Below are positions 1-7,995 of a DNA stretch of 25,019 nucleotides, in pieces. Below the pieces are notes generated by a model that was not told the DNA's origin, did not search any database, and worked only from the letters and a program-made list of their open reading frames with translations. Each line of letters starts with the position of its first letter. The first letter of the stretch is position 1. A program made the translations under genes and the position numbers. The DNA comes from DATLSM01 sp049585815 (GTDB lineage Bacteria; Actinomycetota; Thermoleophilia; Solirubrobacterales; 70-9). Where the stretch lies: contig JBAVAR010000123.1 of NCBI GenBank assembly GCA_049585815.1, forward strand, positions 1-25,019, written 5' to 3'.

Positions 1-1
1 C

Positions 2-1237
2 GGCCCGCCGCGCTCGGGGAAGACGAGCGCGGTGATGATCCCGGCGGTGATGGCCGCCTCGGGAGCGGTGATCTCGACCTCGACCAAGCCCGAGGTACTG
101 CGGGCCACAGTGGGGGCGCGGTCGGAAGTTGGGCAGGCGTGGCTGTTTGACCCATGCGCCAGCGAGTCGCGACTGCCCGATGGAGTGCGGCGGCTCTGTT
201 GGTCGCCGGTGGCGGCGGCGAGCAGCTGGGATGAGGCGCTGGTCATGGCGCGGGCGATGGCGGCAGTCGCCCGACCCGGCGCGGGGACGACGAACGAGAG
301 CCACTGGTCCGAGCGCGCCGCGGCACTCCTGGCTCCCCTGCTTAATGCCGCCAACCTCACCGGCCTGCCGATCGCCGAGGTGTTGCGCTGGACTCTTCGC
401 CAAGAGCTGGGTCCCGCGCGGCAGGCGCTGCTCGACTCAGAAAGCGAGATCGCCGCCGACGTGCTGGCCGGGATCGAGGCGACCGACTCGCGCGAGCGCT
501 CCTCGATCTTCTCCGCGACCGCCGGCGTCCTCGCCGCCTACAACTCCGATGCGGTCCGGGGCAGCGCGGCGCGGCCCAACTTCGATCCAGCTCGCTTCTC
601 GGCCTCGGCCGACACGATCTACATCACCGCGCCCGAGCACAAGCAGGGGTTGTGTGGGCCGCTGATCGTCGGGTTGCTGGAGCAGGTACGGCACGCGGTG
701 TATGAAGGCGCGGCCACTGGAGCTGTGGACCGGCCGCCGATGCTGTGGGCGCTGGATGAGGTGGCGAACATCGCGCCGATCCACGATCTGCCGGCGCTGA
801 TCTCCCAGGCAGGCGGACAACGCCTTCAGGTGATGGTCGGAATGCAGGACCTGAGCCAGGCGCGCAGTGGCTGGGGGAGCGAGGTCGCCGAGGGATTCAT
901 GAGCCTGTTTCAGACCAAGCTTGTGTTATCGGGGATCGGCGACAGTCGCACGCTGGAGGGAATCTCGCTGGCGCTCGGGGAGTACGACCGCCAGGTCGTC
1001 AGCTCGACGCTCGGGAGGAGCGAGACAGACGACTGGCTGCACCGAACTCCCGACCAGTACAGCGAATCGGTCAGCTTTCAGACGCAGAGGCAGCGGGTGT
1101 TGGCGCCGGGGGAGGTGGCGAAGCTGCCGGTGGGGCAGGGGCTCTTGCTGCGGGGGGCTGAGTGGGGGTTGATCGGGTTGACGAGGTGGTTTGAGGCACC
1201 TCCATTCTCGGCAGCGGCGGCCGACCGAGACGATTGA
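2..1237 (+). CDS. Conjugative coupling ATPase (VirD4/TraG/TraD-like), 5' end outside window
   Basis: This is a type IV coupling protein, the inner-membrane ATPase that brings the relaxase-DNA complex to the conjugation channel. The frame is already open at base 2, and its first codons read GPPRSGKTS, a Walker A loop. The N-terminal membrane anchor therefore lies before the window, and the in-frame ATG at 32 is internal. About 411 residues remain. A Walker B segment (LWALDEVANIAPI, near residue 250 of the visible part) is followed by DLPALISQAGGQ and a GMQDLSQ stretch, typical of TraG/VirD4 proteins. The stop is at 1235-1237. It is on the opposite strand to the relaxase at 5185-7836, with which it could cooperate. 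The family assignment is firm; the mobility of the element is inference. Confidence 0.9.
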   Translation, partial: GPPRSGKTSAVMIPAVMAASGAVISTSTKPEVLRATVGARSEVGQAWLFDPCASESRLPDGVRRLCWSPVAAASSWDEALVMARAMAAVARPGAGTTNESHWSERAAALLAPLLNAANLTGLPIAEVLRWTLRQELGPARQALLDSESEIAADVLAGIEATDSRERSSIFSATAGVLAAYNSDAVRGSAARPNFDPARFSASADTIYITAPEHKQGLCGPLIVGLLEQVRHAVYEGAATGAVDRPPMLWALDEVANIAPIHDLPALISQAGGQRLQVMVGMQDLSQARSGWGSEVAEGFMSLFQTKLVLSGIGDSRTLEGISLALGEYDRQVVSSTLGRSETDDWLHRTPDQYSESVSFQTQRQRVLAPGEVAKLPVGQGLLLRGAEWGLIGLTRWFEAPPFSAAAADRDD

Positions 1238-1284
1238 CACCTTGCGCAATCGGACGAAAATCCACGGGCACTTCTATGTCGCGG

Positions 1285-1303
1285 AAAGATATAGCTATAC
1301 TTT
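1285..1303. promoter_or_regulatory. abiE operon promoter with overlapping palindromic operator-like site
   Basis: This AT-rich island in GC-rich DNA carries the perfect palindrome TATAGCTATA at 1290-1299, flanked by AAAG (1285-1288) and CTTT (1300-1303), which extend the dyad with one unpaired base. A -10-like TATACT (1296-1301) lies inside it, 6 nt before the ATG at 1308, so the transcript may be leaderless. AbiEi antitoxins are known to repress their own operon by binding inverted repeats at the promoter. That this dyad is the operator here is inference. Confidence 0.6.
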
Positions 1304-1307
1304 ATCT

Positions 1308-1916
1308 ATGTCTGACATACAGACACCGGATGCTGTCGCCCTGAACCGGATCTCCTACGCGCAGGACGGCTACTTCACCTCCCGCCAGGGGCGCGAATGC
1401 GGCTTCAGCCCGCAGCTGCTTGCCCATCACGTGCGCTCCGGACGCTACGAGCACGTTCGCCACGGTCTTTACCGGCTGCGCGATTATCCGGGGTCGAGTC
1501 ACGAGGAAGTACGGGCGAAGTGGCTCGCGATCGGCGCTGACCGCGCCGTCGTCTCACACGAGAGCGCTCTCGAGCTTCACGGCCTCTCGGACGTCATGCC
1601 GAACACCGTGCACCTGCTGGTTGGTCGAGATGATCGGGGGATCAGGCGGCTTCAAGGAGTGACCCTGCACACGACTACAAAGGCCCTTGAGCCATCCGAA
1701 GTCGTGAGCCGGGATGGCATTCGCATCACCGACCCGGTGCGCTCGATTCTCGATGCGGCCGACGCCGGCACCGCCCCCGAGCAGATCGAGGCGGCCGTGC
1801 GACAAGCACTAAAGGAAGGCATGGCGAGTCGCCGCTCGCTACTTACCCGAGCTGGTCGGCGTGGAGGCCGGGTCGGCGACCTCATCCGCTCTGCTGGGAA
1901 GGATGGAGGATCGTGA
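1308..1916 (+). CDS. abiEi: AbiEi-type antitoxin (type IV toxin-antitoxin, transcriptional regulator)
   Basis: The protein has 202 residues. Its N-terminal winged-helix-like part (YFTSRQGRECGFSPQLLAHH, then GRYEHVRHGLYRL) and the following core (VVSHESALELHGLSD, PNTVHLLV, IRITDPVRSILDAAD) match the AbiEi antitoxin family. Known members neutralise AbiEii and repress the operon through a promoter inverted repeat. I chose ATG 1308 because the family's N-terminus begins there and a -10-like TATACT ends 6 nt upstream. A longer in-frame extension to 1191 would run through the promoter. The stop overlaps the next start by 4 nt (GTGA at 1913-1916), so the two genes are translationally coupled. Family and role are well supported; phage defence is not shown by the sequence. 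Confidence 0.88.
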   Translation: MSDIQTPDAVALNRISYAQDGYFTSRQGRECGFSPQLLAHHVRSGRYEHVRHGLYRLRDYPGSSHEEVRAKWLAIGADRAVVSHESALELHGLSDVMPNTVHLLVGRDDRGIRRLQGVTLHTTTKALEPSEVVSRDGIRITDPVRSILDAADAGTAPEQIEAAVRQALKEGMASRRSLLTRAGRRGGRVGDLIRSAGKDGGS

Positions 1917-2803
1917 AATACCAAACGGCAGAGGCGTTCCGCACTGCGCTTGAGCAGCGTCTGAAGAACGAAGCCGAGGAGAGCGGCGTTGCGTTGATGC
2001 GCCTGCGCAAGCGTGTGGCCTTCGAGCGATTCCTCGCCAGGCTCGCGGCGTCGGAGTCAGGCGGCTGGGTTCTCAAGGGCGCATTCGCACTGGAGCTGCG
2101 ACTCGGGGTCCGCACCCGAGCGACGAAGGACATCGATCTAGCGCGAGTCGACGACGAGGAAGCCGCGACCGAGCACCTGAACGCAGCCTCGGCGATCGAT
2201 CTCGGCGACTTCTTCGACTTCGACGTTCGGCGTACACCAGCTCTGGACGAGGCCGCGGGCTTCCGTGCCGTCCGCTACACGGTTCGCGCCGATCTCGCCG
2301 GACGCCGGTTCGAGCAATTCCCTGTCGACGTCGCGCTCAGCGAGTCGTCCTCGATCCCGGCAGAGTCGCTTTTCGCATCGAATTCGCTGGAGTTCGCCGA
2401 TGTGACGGCGCTGCAGCTGCCGGTCGTCTCGCTCGAGCAGCACGTTGCCGAGAAGCTTCACGCGTACACCGGCACCTATGGGCCGGATGGGCGGGAGAGC
2501 ACGAGGGTCAAGGATCTCGTTGATCTCGTCCTCATCGGAGAGCTGGCCGAGCTTGACGCCGAACATCTCAGCCATGAACTCGCGACCATCTTCGAGGGGC
2601 GGGCGAGTCAACCGCTTCCAGACGCCGTTCCGTCACCACCGTCATCGTGGGCGAGACCGTACGCGGAGCTGGCCCGCGAGGTTGGAATCGCGACTGACAT
2701 AGATGCCGGCCACGCCGCCGCAGCCGGTCTGCTGGATCCGGTTCTAGGATCGGATGCTGAAGGCCGTTGGGACCCGAAAGCACATCGTTGGAGTCTCGAC
2801 TGA
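1913..2803 (+). CDS. abiEii: AbiEii-type nucleotidyltransferase toxin
   Basis: This is the toxin partner of the preceding antitoxin, 296 residues, starting at GTG 1913. GGAGGA at 1905-1910 is a good ribosome-binding site. The nucleotidyltransferase signature is visible: WVLKGAFALELRL, then RATKDIDLARV with the two metal-binding aspartates near residue 72, then FPVDVALSE with a third acidic residue. VSLEQHVAEKLHAY and RVKDLVDLVLI supply the conserved Lys and Asp of the C-terminal half. In known members these residues transfer nucleotides to RNA targets and arrest growth. The usual GG/GS before the strand is GA here, a mild variation. The stop TGA (2801-2803) shares its A with the next ATG. The family call is firm; the target is unknown. 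Confidence 0.88.
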   Translation: MKYQTAEAFRTALEQRLKNEAEESGVALMRLRKRVAFERFLARLAASESGGWVLKGAFALELRLGVRTRATKDIDLARVDDEEAATEHLNAASAIDLGDFFDFDVRRTPALDEAAGFRAVRYTVRADLAGRRFEQFPVDVALSESSSIPAESLFASNSLEFADVTALQLPVVSLEQHVAEKLHAYTGTYGPDGRESTRVKDLVDLVLIGELAELDAEHLSHELATIFEGRASQPLPDAVPSPPSSWARPYAELAREVGIATDIDAGHAAAAGLLDPVLGSDAEGRWDPKAHRWSLD

Positions 2804-3621
2804 TGGCCCCTCAAGACATGATCCTTGACCGGCAGATAGACGCCTGCGCGGCAATCGGAAGCTACCTAGAAGGCCGCGAGCTCATGGTTGACACCCACAT
2901 GGAGCAGATCGTCGCAGGAACCGCGGCTCGGGCGAAAGAAACGTTCAGGGCGATGTGCTTCTTGGCGCGCGAGCAGCAGACCGTGCAAGCGGCGATGCTT
3001 TGCCGTTCGATATTCGAGGACATGGTCGTCGCACACTGGCTGGTGCTTCACGAGGGAGATCCGGCGTTCCTCGTACAGCGCTACATTGATCACCTAGACG
3101 CGATCCGACTCAACGAGGTGACGACGACCGAAAGTCACGGCTGGCCTGCCAACGACGTATCGGACCTCGCTGGCCACGAGGATGCTCTGCGCAGCGAGTT
3201 CGGCACCCATGCCCAACGCAGTTGGTGGGCAGTTCGCAGAGGTGGGACCCCCATCACCATGCCCGAGGTCATCGCGGAGTTGGAGCAGGCGGAGCGATTC
3301 CACCCACGGCTAGGTGGTGGAGAAAAGCCAGTCCTTCGAGAGATGTTCGAGAAGGCTCAGAAGTGGAACAACCAGCTCCTGCACCACACGCCAGCGGGAG
3401 TGCCCATTCGCCTCAATCCAGACATTTCTCTGAAGCCCGTGGCAGCGCCGACTCCCGCCGTGCCTACTGCTGTCTTCCCCGCCTATTGGTCCTACGGGCA
3501 ACTGGTGTATCTCGTGCTGGACATCGTCCCGACCGAGGATTGGCGTCCGTTCGAGCGGGTGTTCTTACAGGGTCTCGCCGAGGGATTCGGAGCTCCGATA
3601 CCCAAGTCGGCCTACACCTGA
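2803..3621 (+). CDS. DUF5677-like protein, third gene of the abiE operon
   Basis: The protein has 272 residues and is predicted soluble and largely helical. The stretch FLAREQQTVQAAMLCRSIFEDM followed by VVAHWLVLHEGDPAFLVQRY, then a C-terminal NNQLLHHTP element, resembles the DUF5677 family, whose function is unknown. I chose ATG 2803 because it overlaps the AbiEii stop as TGATG, with GGAG at 2789-2792; an in-frame ATG at 2767 would lie inside abiEii. The overlap argues that it is co-produced with the toxin-antitoxin pair and may be a modulator, a second effector or cargo. No R-x4-6-H HEPN motif is evident. The coding region is clear; the family match is from recalled pattern, not a search. 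Confidence 0.7.
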   Translation: MAPQDMILDRQIDACAAIGSYLEGRELMVDTHMEQIVAGTAARAKETFRAMCFLAREQQTVQAAMLCRSIFEDMVVAHWLVLHEGDPAFLVQRYIDHLDAIRLNEVTTTESHGWPANDVSDLAGHEDALRSEFGTHAQRSWWAVRRGGTPITMPEVIAELEQAERFHPRLGGGEKPVLREMFEKAQKWNNQLLHHTPAGVPIRLNPDISLKPVAAPTPAVPTAVFPAYWSYGQLVYLVLDIVPTEDWRPFERVFLQGLAEGFGAPIPKSAYT

Positions 3622-3662
3622 AGCTGACTCGTGGCTCGCGTCGAAATGGGAATGGAGTGGTC

Positions 3663-3682
3663 GGATCGACCGTAGGCGATCC
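3663..3682. terminator. Small stem-loop between convergent genes
   Basis: GGATCG (3663-3668) and CGATCC (3677-3682) form a 6-bp stem with an 8-nt loop, between the stop of the abiE operon and the stop of the convergent gene. There is no T-run, so terminator function is only suggested by position. Confidence 0.3.
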
Positions 3683-3691
3683 ATGAATCAT

Positions 3692-4966
3692 TCAACGAGG
3701 CGCCGGGGACGAGGGTCGCCGATGATTGTGACGCGAACGCCTGTGGATATGGCGGACCTTTGCGCACCGAGTCTTACCGTGGATCCGCTTCCCCTTAGTG
3801 CCTGACGGGCAGCGGCGTCGTGGGGTTGGCGTCGACACGAAAGGTGTGACCGGCGCGCCGTTGTTCGATGAGGCGGGCAACGAGGGAGATGCAGGCGGAA
3901 TGCCCAATTCTGCGTCGATGCCGCTGGTCACCCCAAGTCCGAGATTCAATATATCGGCGGTTTGCCAACTCGACCGGTCTTTCCAATACTGGACGGGATA
4001 GGGACTGATCTCGCTCTTGAGTTCTTCTTCTTCTTCTGATTCGGCGAAGAAGCCGACCTTGTAGGTTCCGGTCGGAAGGTCGGTGATCGAATACGAGCCG
4101 GATGAGCCGGTGGATTCGCATTCCGTGATTTCCCGACCGGTCAGCTCGAAGGCGCAGACTTCGATTCCCTCCAGCCCGGTATGCGTTGAGACATCGGAGA
4201 CGCGTCCGGTGATCGTGGCTTCCGCCGGAAGTTGGACATCGATCGAATCGGTCTGGACACCGGTAGTCACGTGTACTAACTTTGCTTCGCTCGGTTCAAG
4301 CGCTCCGCCGTTGAACACGGGGCGAACCCCGAGACCTTCTTCCGGAATAAAATGGACCCGGTAGCTCCCTTCGATTAGTCCGAAGAGTGAGTATTCGCCA
4401 CTGTAGAGCCCGGGTATCATGCATTCGATGAATTCAGTGAGCGGTTCTTCGGCACAGATCCGGACGGAGTTGCGCAGTTCCCGGCCGGAGCTCGTGGTAA
4501 CGGTTCCGGCGATGTAGCCACTTTCCGGAAGTTCGGCGTTGATCCCGGTGATATCTTCGTCAGTGATTTCCAGCCATGGGGACTTTGACCATGATCTGGT
4601 TTCGCCGTAGTACTCCCAAACCCAATTGACGCCTCCCCAAGACGGCCAGAACCGAATTTTGTAGTCACCCGAGGGCAGATTCGGGATGATGTAGTGCCCA
4701 TCTGGAAGTGTGTCCTCTCGGCAGTTCTGGTTTTCAACCAGTGCTTCGTTTTCGCTCTTCAGGACGCAGACCATTCCCTCCACTACGGGTGCACCAGCTT
4801 CGACTCCCCCATGAGTCATCGTCCCGGATATGGACCCCGTCCCGGCAAGAGCCATCGCGGGGGCAAAAAGGGCGATCACCATGGAGGCGATGGCCACGCA
4901 CACCGAGACGCAGCTTCGCCACCCCAATTCTTGCTGAGGATCCAAGGGTAGAACGATAAAGGCCAC
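3692..4966 (-). CDS. Secreted protein with three carboxypeptidase-regulatory-like beta-sandwich domains
   Basis: The protein has 424 residues. The N-terminus (SVCVAIASMVIALFAPAMALA, given here as its key hydrophobic run to about residue 41) looks like a signal peptide. Three tandem domains follow, at about 45-150, 150-250 and 250-355. Each has the pattern G-x-I-x-G-T/R-V, a Cys-containing strand, G-x-Y-x-I-x-x-L-P-x-G-x-Y-K-V-x-F and a closing strand (INAEL, IDVQL, IDAEL), as in CarboxypepD_reg/SdrB-like modules. The C-terminus is a Pro/Ser linker and a basic His/Arg tail with C-PSGTKGKRIHGKTRC, a low-complexity tail also seen in the protein at 22724. It probably acts outside the cell as a structural or adhesive protein. 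The GTG at 4966 is the furthest start; initiation further in cannot be excluded. GC looks lower than in its neighbours. Confidence 0.8.
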   Translation of the reverse strand: MAFIVLPLDPQQELGWRSCVSVCVAIASMVIALFAPAMALAGTGSISGTMTHGGVEAGAPVVEGMVCVLKSENEALVENQNCREDTLPDGHYIIPNLPSGDYKIRFWPSWGGVNWVWEYYGETRSWSKSPWLEITDEDITGINAELPESGYIAGTVTTSSGRELRNSVRICAEEPLTEFIECMIPGLYSGEYSLFGLIEGSYRVHFIPEEGLGVRPVFNGGALEPSEAKLVHVTTGVQTDSIDVQLPAEATITGRVSDVSTHTGLEGIEVCAFELTGREITECESTGSSGSYSITDLPTGTYKVGFFAESEEEEELKSEISPYPVQYWKDRSSWQTADILNLGLGVTSGIDAELGIPPASPSLPASSNNGAPVTPFVSTPTPRRRCPSGTKGKRIHGKTRCAKVRHIHRRSRHNHRRPSSPAPR

Positions 4967-5125
4967 GGTCCTGCCAAGGGGCCGGGAGCATCTGCGGCGG
5001 CAATATCACTGCGATTCGCCATAAAGTGGCAGCAATCCGAGAGGATCTCAGGATCTCCGCCCGAACTCCGGCAATCTGCGCATATCCCCTAAGAACGGGA
5101 GTGGCCCACGTGAGCGACTTCTCAA
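4967..5125. other. Non-coding gap between secreted-protein gene and tRNA scar
   Basis: I see no convincing gene or terminator here. It should contain the promoter of the leftward secreted-protein gene and, under the integration model, the sequence just outside the element boundary. Confidence 0.4.
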
Positions 5126-5177
5126 GGTGGAGCTAGGCGGATTCGAACCGACCTCCTCGGTGCGATCCAGGCGCTCT
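5126..5177 (-). other. 3' fragment of a tRNA-Ala(CGC) gene, probable attachment-site scar
   Basis: On the minus strand this reads as the 3' two-thirds of a tRNA: D-stem end AGAGCGCC, an anticodon loop ATCGCAC with U33 and anticodon CGC, variable AGGTC, T-loop GGTTCGAAT, then CCGCC, TAGCTCC and discriminator A followed by CC. U70 in the acceptor strand would allow the alanine identity pair G3:U70. Against ordinary tRNA-Ala it lacks about 3 nt before the T-loop and has a mismatched anticodon stem, and the 5' half is absent. It is therefore a degenerate fragment, not a working tRNA. It ends 8 nt after the relaxase stop codon. Integrases of integrative elements often use tRNA 3' ends, leaving such copies at the far end or in attP. 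Confidence 0.75.
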
Positions 5178-5184
5178 TGATCAA

Positions 5185-7836
5185 CTACTCGATCTCAAAG
5201 CCGAAGTCGACATCACGCTGCTGCTCAAGGCGACTTTCGTTTTGGCGGGAACGCTCCACACTGGTTTCGGTGATCTCCTTCCTGATGCTCGCCTCCTGGG
5301 CGCCGCTACGGCGCATCCTCTCGCCGAGCCGTTCGATCGCACCGACGTCCATCCCCGCCTCTCCGAGGTCCTCTCGCGATACATAGACCTGGGTCTGCTC
5401 GCGGGCGCGGCTGAGCGCGACGTAGGCGTGCTCGCGGTCGGTCTGCCAGCCGCCGATGAGGATGCCGGAGGTCTCCGCGGTGATGCCCTGGGCCTTGTAG
5501 ACGTGGACGGCATAGGCAAGGGAGACGTCGGAGAACTGATCGGTGTCGACGGCAACTTCGCGCGACTCGCGCTCGTGGGTCTCAATAGTGACCCGGCTGC
5601 GGTCACGATCGGCGTCGATAACGCTCCCGGTGATCCCGTTCTCGACCCGCTCCTCGCCAAGGATGGGGAACTGGGCGGAGAAGATCACCTCGTCGCCGGC
5701 GCGCAGGCCGTAGGGCTTGCCCGGCAGCGCGACACGATGGGCGCCGAGTTCGCCAGCTGCCGCACGACGCTCCTGGGCCATCGCGTTGATCTGGTCGCGC
5801 TCCGCATTGGAGGCGTCGGTGATCATCACCGCCCGCCCGGCGGGCAGATTCCGCCTGGCCTCGTCCCAGTCGACGACCATCGCCTCGGCGGCCTGAGCGC
5901 GGGTGTCATGAATTTGGAGACGGCTGTGCGCGTCATACTGGGCGAGCGCGGGTCCGGGTTCCCCGGCTCTGACCTGCTCCCAAGCTCGTCGCTCCCAGTC
6001 GTGGCGGGCGCGGCGGACCTCGGTCAGCTCGGCGCTGGGGACGCGATCCCGCAGCTGCTCGAAGAGCCCGCCGGCGCCGATCGGCCCCAGCTGCGCAGAA
6101 TCACCGGCGAGCACGAGCTTGCTGTGAGATTCGGCGGTGATCTCGGCGAGCCGGGCGAAACGCTCGGTGTCGGCCATCCCCGCCTCGTCCACAACAACAA
6201 CGGTCCTTGGGCCAAGGCGGATGCGATCGCTCTCGACGCCGTTGCAGAGACCGTCGACGGTGGAGGCGCGATCGAGCTTCGCGTCGTCTTTCAACCGCTG
6301 CGCGGTGGCGCCGGCAACCGCGGCGCCGATCACCTGATAGCCATCGAGCTGCCATGCCGTCGCAGCAGCTGAGATCACGACGCCCTTGCCGGTGCCGGCG
6401 CGGCCAACGAGCTGCGAGACGCCGCCGGGGCCGGTGATCGTCTCCAGAGCTTCGCGCTGCTCTTCGGAAAGCGATCCGTGGATCTCCTTCCCGATCTCGC
6501 GGCGCGCCTGCTTGAGGGACGCCTCGCTGAGAGAGGCGGCGTTCTCGTTGGCGCGCCGCTCAGCGATCTGCACCGTGGAGCGCTCCAGCTCGCGCAGGCG
6601 GCGCGTCGTCCACATTCCGCCCTCTAGCCGCACCAGCTCCCCGCTGCGAGTCAATCGTTCGACCAGCCGGTCGGCCTCCTCTGGGCGGCAGGCGCCGGCT
6701 GCAAGCTCGTAGGCCTTGGCGCGCAGCTCGCGATCGGAGATCATCGAGCGCTCGCGGGTTACCTCTGCGAGCAGCTCGGTGTGAAGGTCGACGCTCTGTC
6801 GGTTGGAGATCGAACGCTCGTTGAACAGCTGCTCGGCGCGCTCCGCGCGAAACCCGTGCTCCTCCCCCACCGCGCTCCAGGCCTCGTTGACGTCAACGCG
6901 ATCGGCGGCGCTCTTGGAGCCGCGGGTGGCTGTGGTCAGCGAACCGAGCTCCCCCGCTCGTGGCTCGCGCCCGTAGCGCTGGCGGAAGAGGCGGGCAGCG
7001 CGGTTGACGTCTTCGGACCGCGAGGACCAGCGGCTCGCCAATTGCTCAGGGACACCGCGGACCTCGAAGTAGCGTCCATCTCGACCGGTGCGCCGCTCAA
7101 TTGGTAGGCCCAGTTCGCCCAGGTTGGCGGCAAGCTCGGCTCGGTACCAGGCTCCGTTCTCGCGGGCGGACCGGTACAGCCGGCGGGATTCGATCGCGGC
7201 GAGCTTGCCGTCGGTGCGTTCGGCGGCGAAGAGGAGGAGGTGGGAGTGGAGCTGAGGATCTGGGATCCCACCGGCCTCCTGGTCTCGGGCGAGGCGGCTG
7301 GAGGTGTGGACGAACTCGGCGGCGAGCAGACTCTTGGCGCGCTCGAAGCGGACCACTCCCCCACTCTTGCGTCGCACCAGGGCGACCTCACGCTCGGTGC
7401 GCGCGAGGGCGCTTTCCACCGCCCGTTGATGTGCGGTCTCGATCTGGGCGCGGCGGTAGGGACCGGCGGTCGCCCAGAGCGCCGAGACCGACTTCGGGGG
7501 AGCCATCATCAGCTCGACGCCGGCGACTCTGGTGCCGTTGGAACCCGCCGGGCGGAGCGGTTCGCCGGTAAGTGGCGAGGTGCCCTGCATCACCGCGCGC
7601 AGGTCGGGGCACTCGACTGGGTCGTCAGGATCGAGGCCGAGTGAGCGCAGCATGGCGGGCGAGCCGTGCCAGCGGCTTGGCACAGGTCCATCTGAGTCAT
7701 CCTTGTCGTCGCGGGTGTAGTAGTCGCCGCGGGTGGCGGTCGAGGTCAGGTACTTGGCGTAACTCGTCGCGGAGTCGCCGGGGATCTTGTGGGTGGTCTG
7801 CACATCGCGAACGTAGACCTGGTTCACACACACCAC
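5185..7836 (-). CDS. MobF-family conjugative relaxase-helicase (TrwC/TraI-like)
   Basis: This protein nicks the transfer origin, stays bound to the DNA end and unwinds it for conjugative transfer. It has 883 residues. The N-terminal relaxase domain has candidate catalytic tyrosines (Y26, Y29, DYY at 38-40) and the three-His metal site (H177 in FVHTSSR; H197 and H199 in DPQLHSHLLL). The C-terminal SF1 helicase has Walker A GRAGTGKG (about 478-485), VVVVDEAGM (about 546-553), GDSAQLGPIG, AYAVHVYKAQGIT (about 774-786) and HAYVALSRAR (about 803-812). The Walker A Thr/Ser is Gly485. GTG 7836 is the furthest start and has no clear ribosome-binding site; a second GTG lies 3 codons in. It is shorter than F TraI but ordinary for actinobacterial MobF proteins. 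Long antisense frames inside it are shadows. Confidence 0.93.
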   Translation of the reverse strand: MVCVNQVYVRDVQTTHKIPGDSATSYAKYLTSTATRGDYYTRDDKDDSDGPVPSRWHGSPAMLRSLGLDPDDPVECPDLRAVMQGTSPLTGEPLRPAGSNGTRVAGVELMMAPPKSVSALWATAGPYRRAQIETAHQRAVESALARTEREVALVRRKSGGVVRFERAKSLLAAEFVHTSSRLARDQEAGGIPDPQLHSHLLLFAAERTDGKLAAIESRRLYRSARENGAWYRAELAANLGELGLPIERRTGRDGRYFEVRGVPEQLASRWSSRSEDVNRAARLFRQRYGREPRAGELGSLTTATRGSKSAADRVDVNEAWSAVGEEHGFRAERAEQLFNERSISNRQSVDLHTELLAEVTRERSMISDRELRAKAYELAAGACRPEEADRLVERLTRSGELVRLEGGMWTTRRLRELERSTVQIAERRANENAASLSEASLKQARREIGKEIHGSLSEEQREALETITGPGGVSQLVGRAGTGKGVVISAAATAWQLDGYQVIGAAVAGATAQRLKDDAKLDRASTVDGLCNGVESDRIRLGPRTVVVVDEAGMADTERFARLAEITAESHSKLVLAGDSAQLGPIGAGGLFEQLRDRVPSAELTEVRRARHDWERRAWEQVRAGEPGPALAQYDAHSRLQIHDTRAQAAEAMVVDWDEARRNLPAGRAVMITDASNAERDQINAMAQERRAAAGELGAHRVALPGKPYGLRAGDEVIFSAQFPILGEERVENGITGSVIDADRDRSRVTIETHERESREVAVDTDQFSDVSLAYAVHVYKAQGITAETSGILIGGWQTDREHAYVALSRAREQTQVYVSREDLGEAGMDVGAIERLGERMRRSGAQEASIRKEITETSVERSRQNESRLEQQRDVDFGFEIE

Positions 7837-7848
7837 AAGACGGTGTGT
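7828..7848. repeat. Inverted repeat at the relaxase 5' end (possible oriT hairpin)
   Basis: ACACACC (7828-7834) and GGTGTGT (7842-7848) form a 7-bp stem with a 7-nt loop, straddling the relaxase start. MobF relaxases bind a hairpin beside their nick site, and origins of transfer often lie next to the relaxase gene. Here that role is inference from position only; it could equally regulate translation. Confidence 0.35.
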
Positions 7849-7995
7849 TAATCGGTGATCATCATCGGCTATGCGTGACTATCTAGCTCTGCGAAGTGCG
7901 TATAGTCTGCGCTGTTCGGGGGGTGTAGACAATGCGGGTGAAACTGGGGGCCGCGGTGAGTTCGCAGCAGTTCCAAGCGCCGAAGGCGCGTCATT

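Noticed and set aside
2767..2802. Earlier ATG for the DUF5677-like gene
   Set aside because: It lies inside the AbiEii coding region without a ribosome-binding site; the TGATG overlap at 2801-2805 is the expected coupled start.
5242..6372. 376-residue open frame on the plus strand inside the relaxase gene
   Set aside because: It is antisense to conserved helicase motifs, lacks domain features and has a composition expected for the complement of a GC-rich gene.
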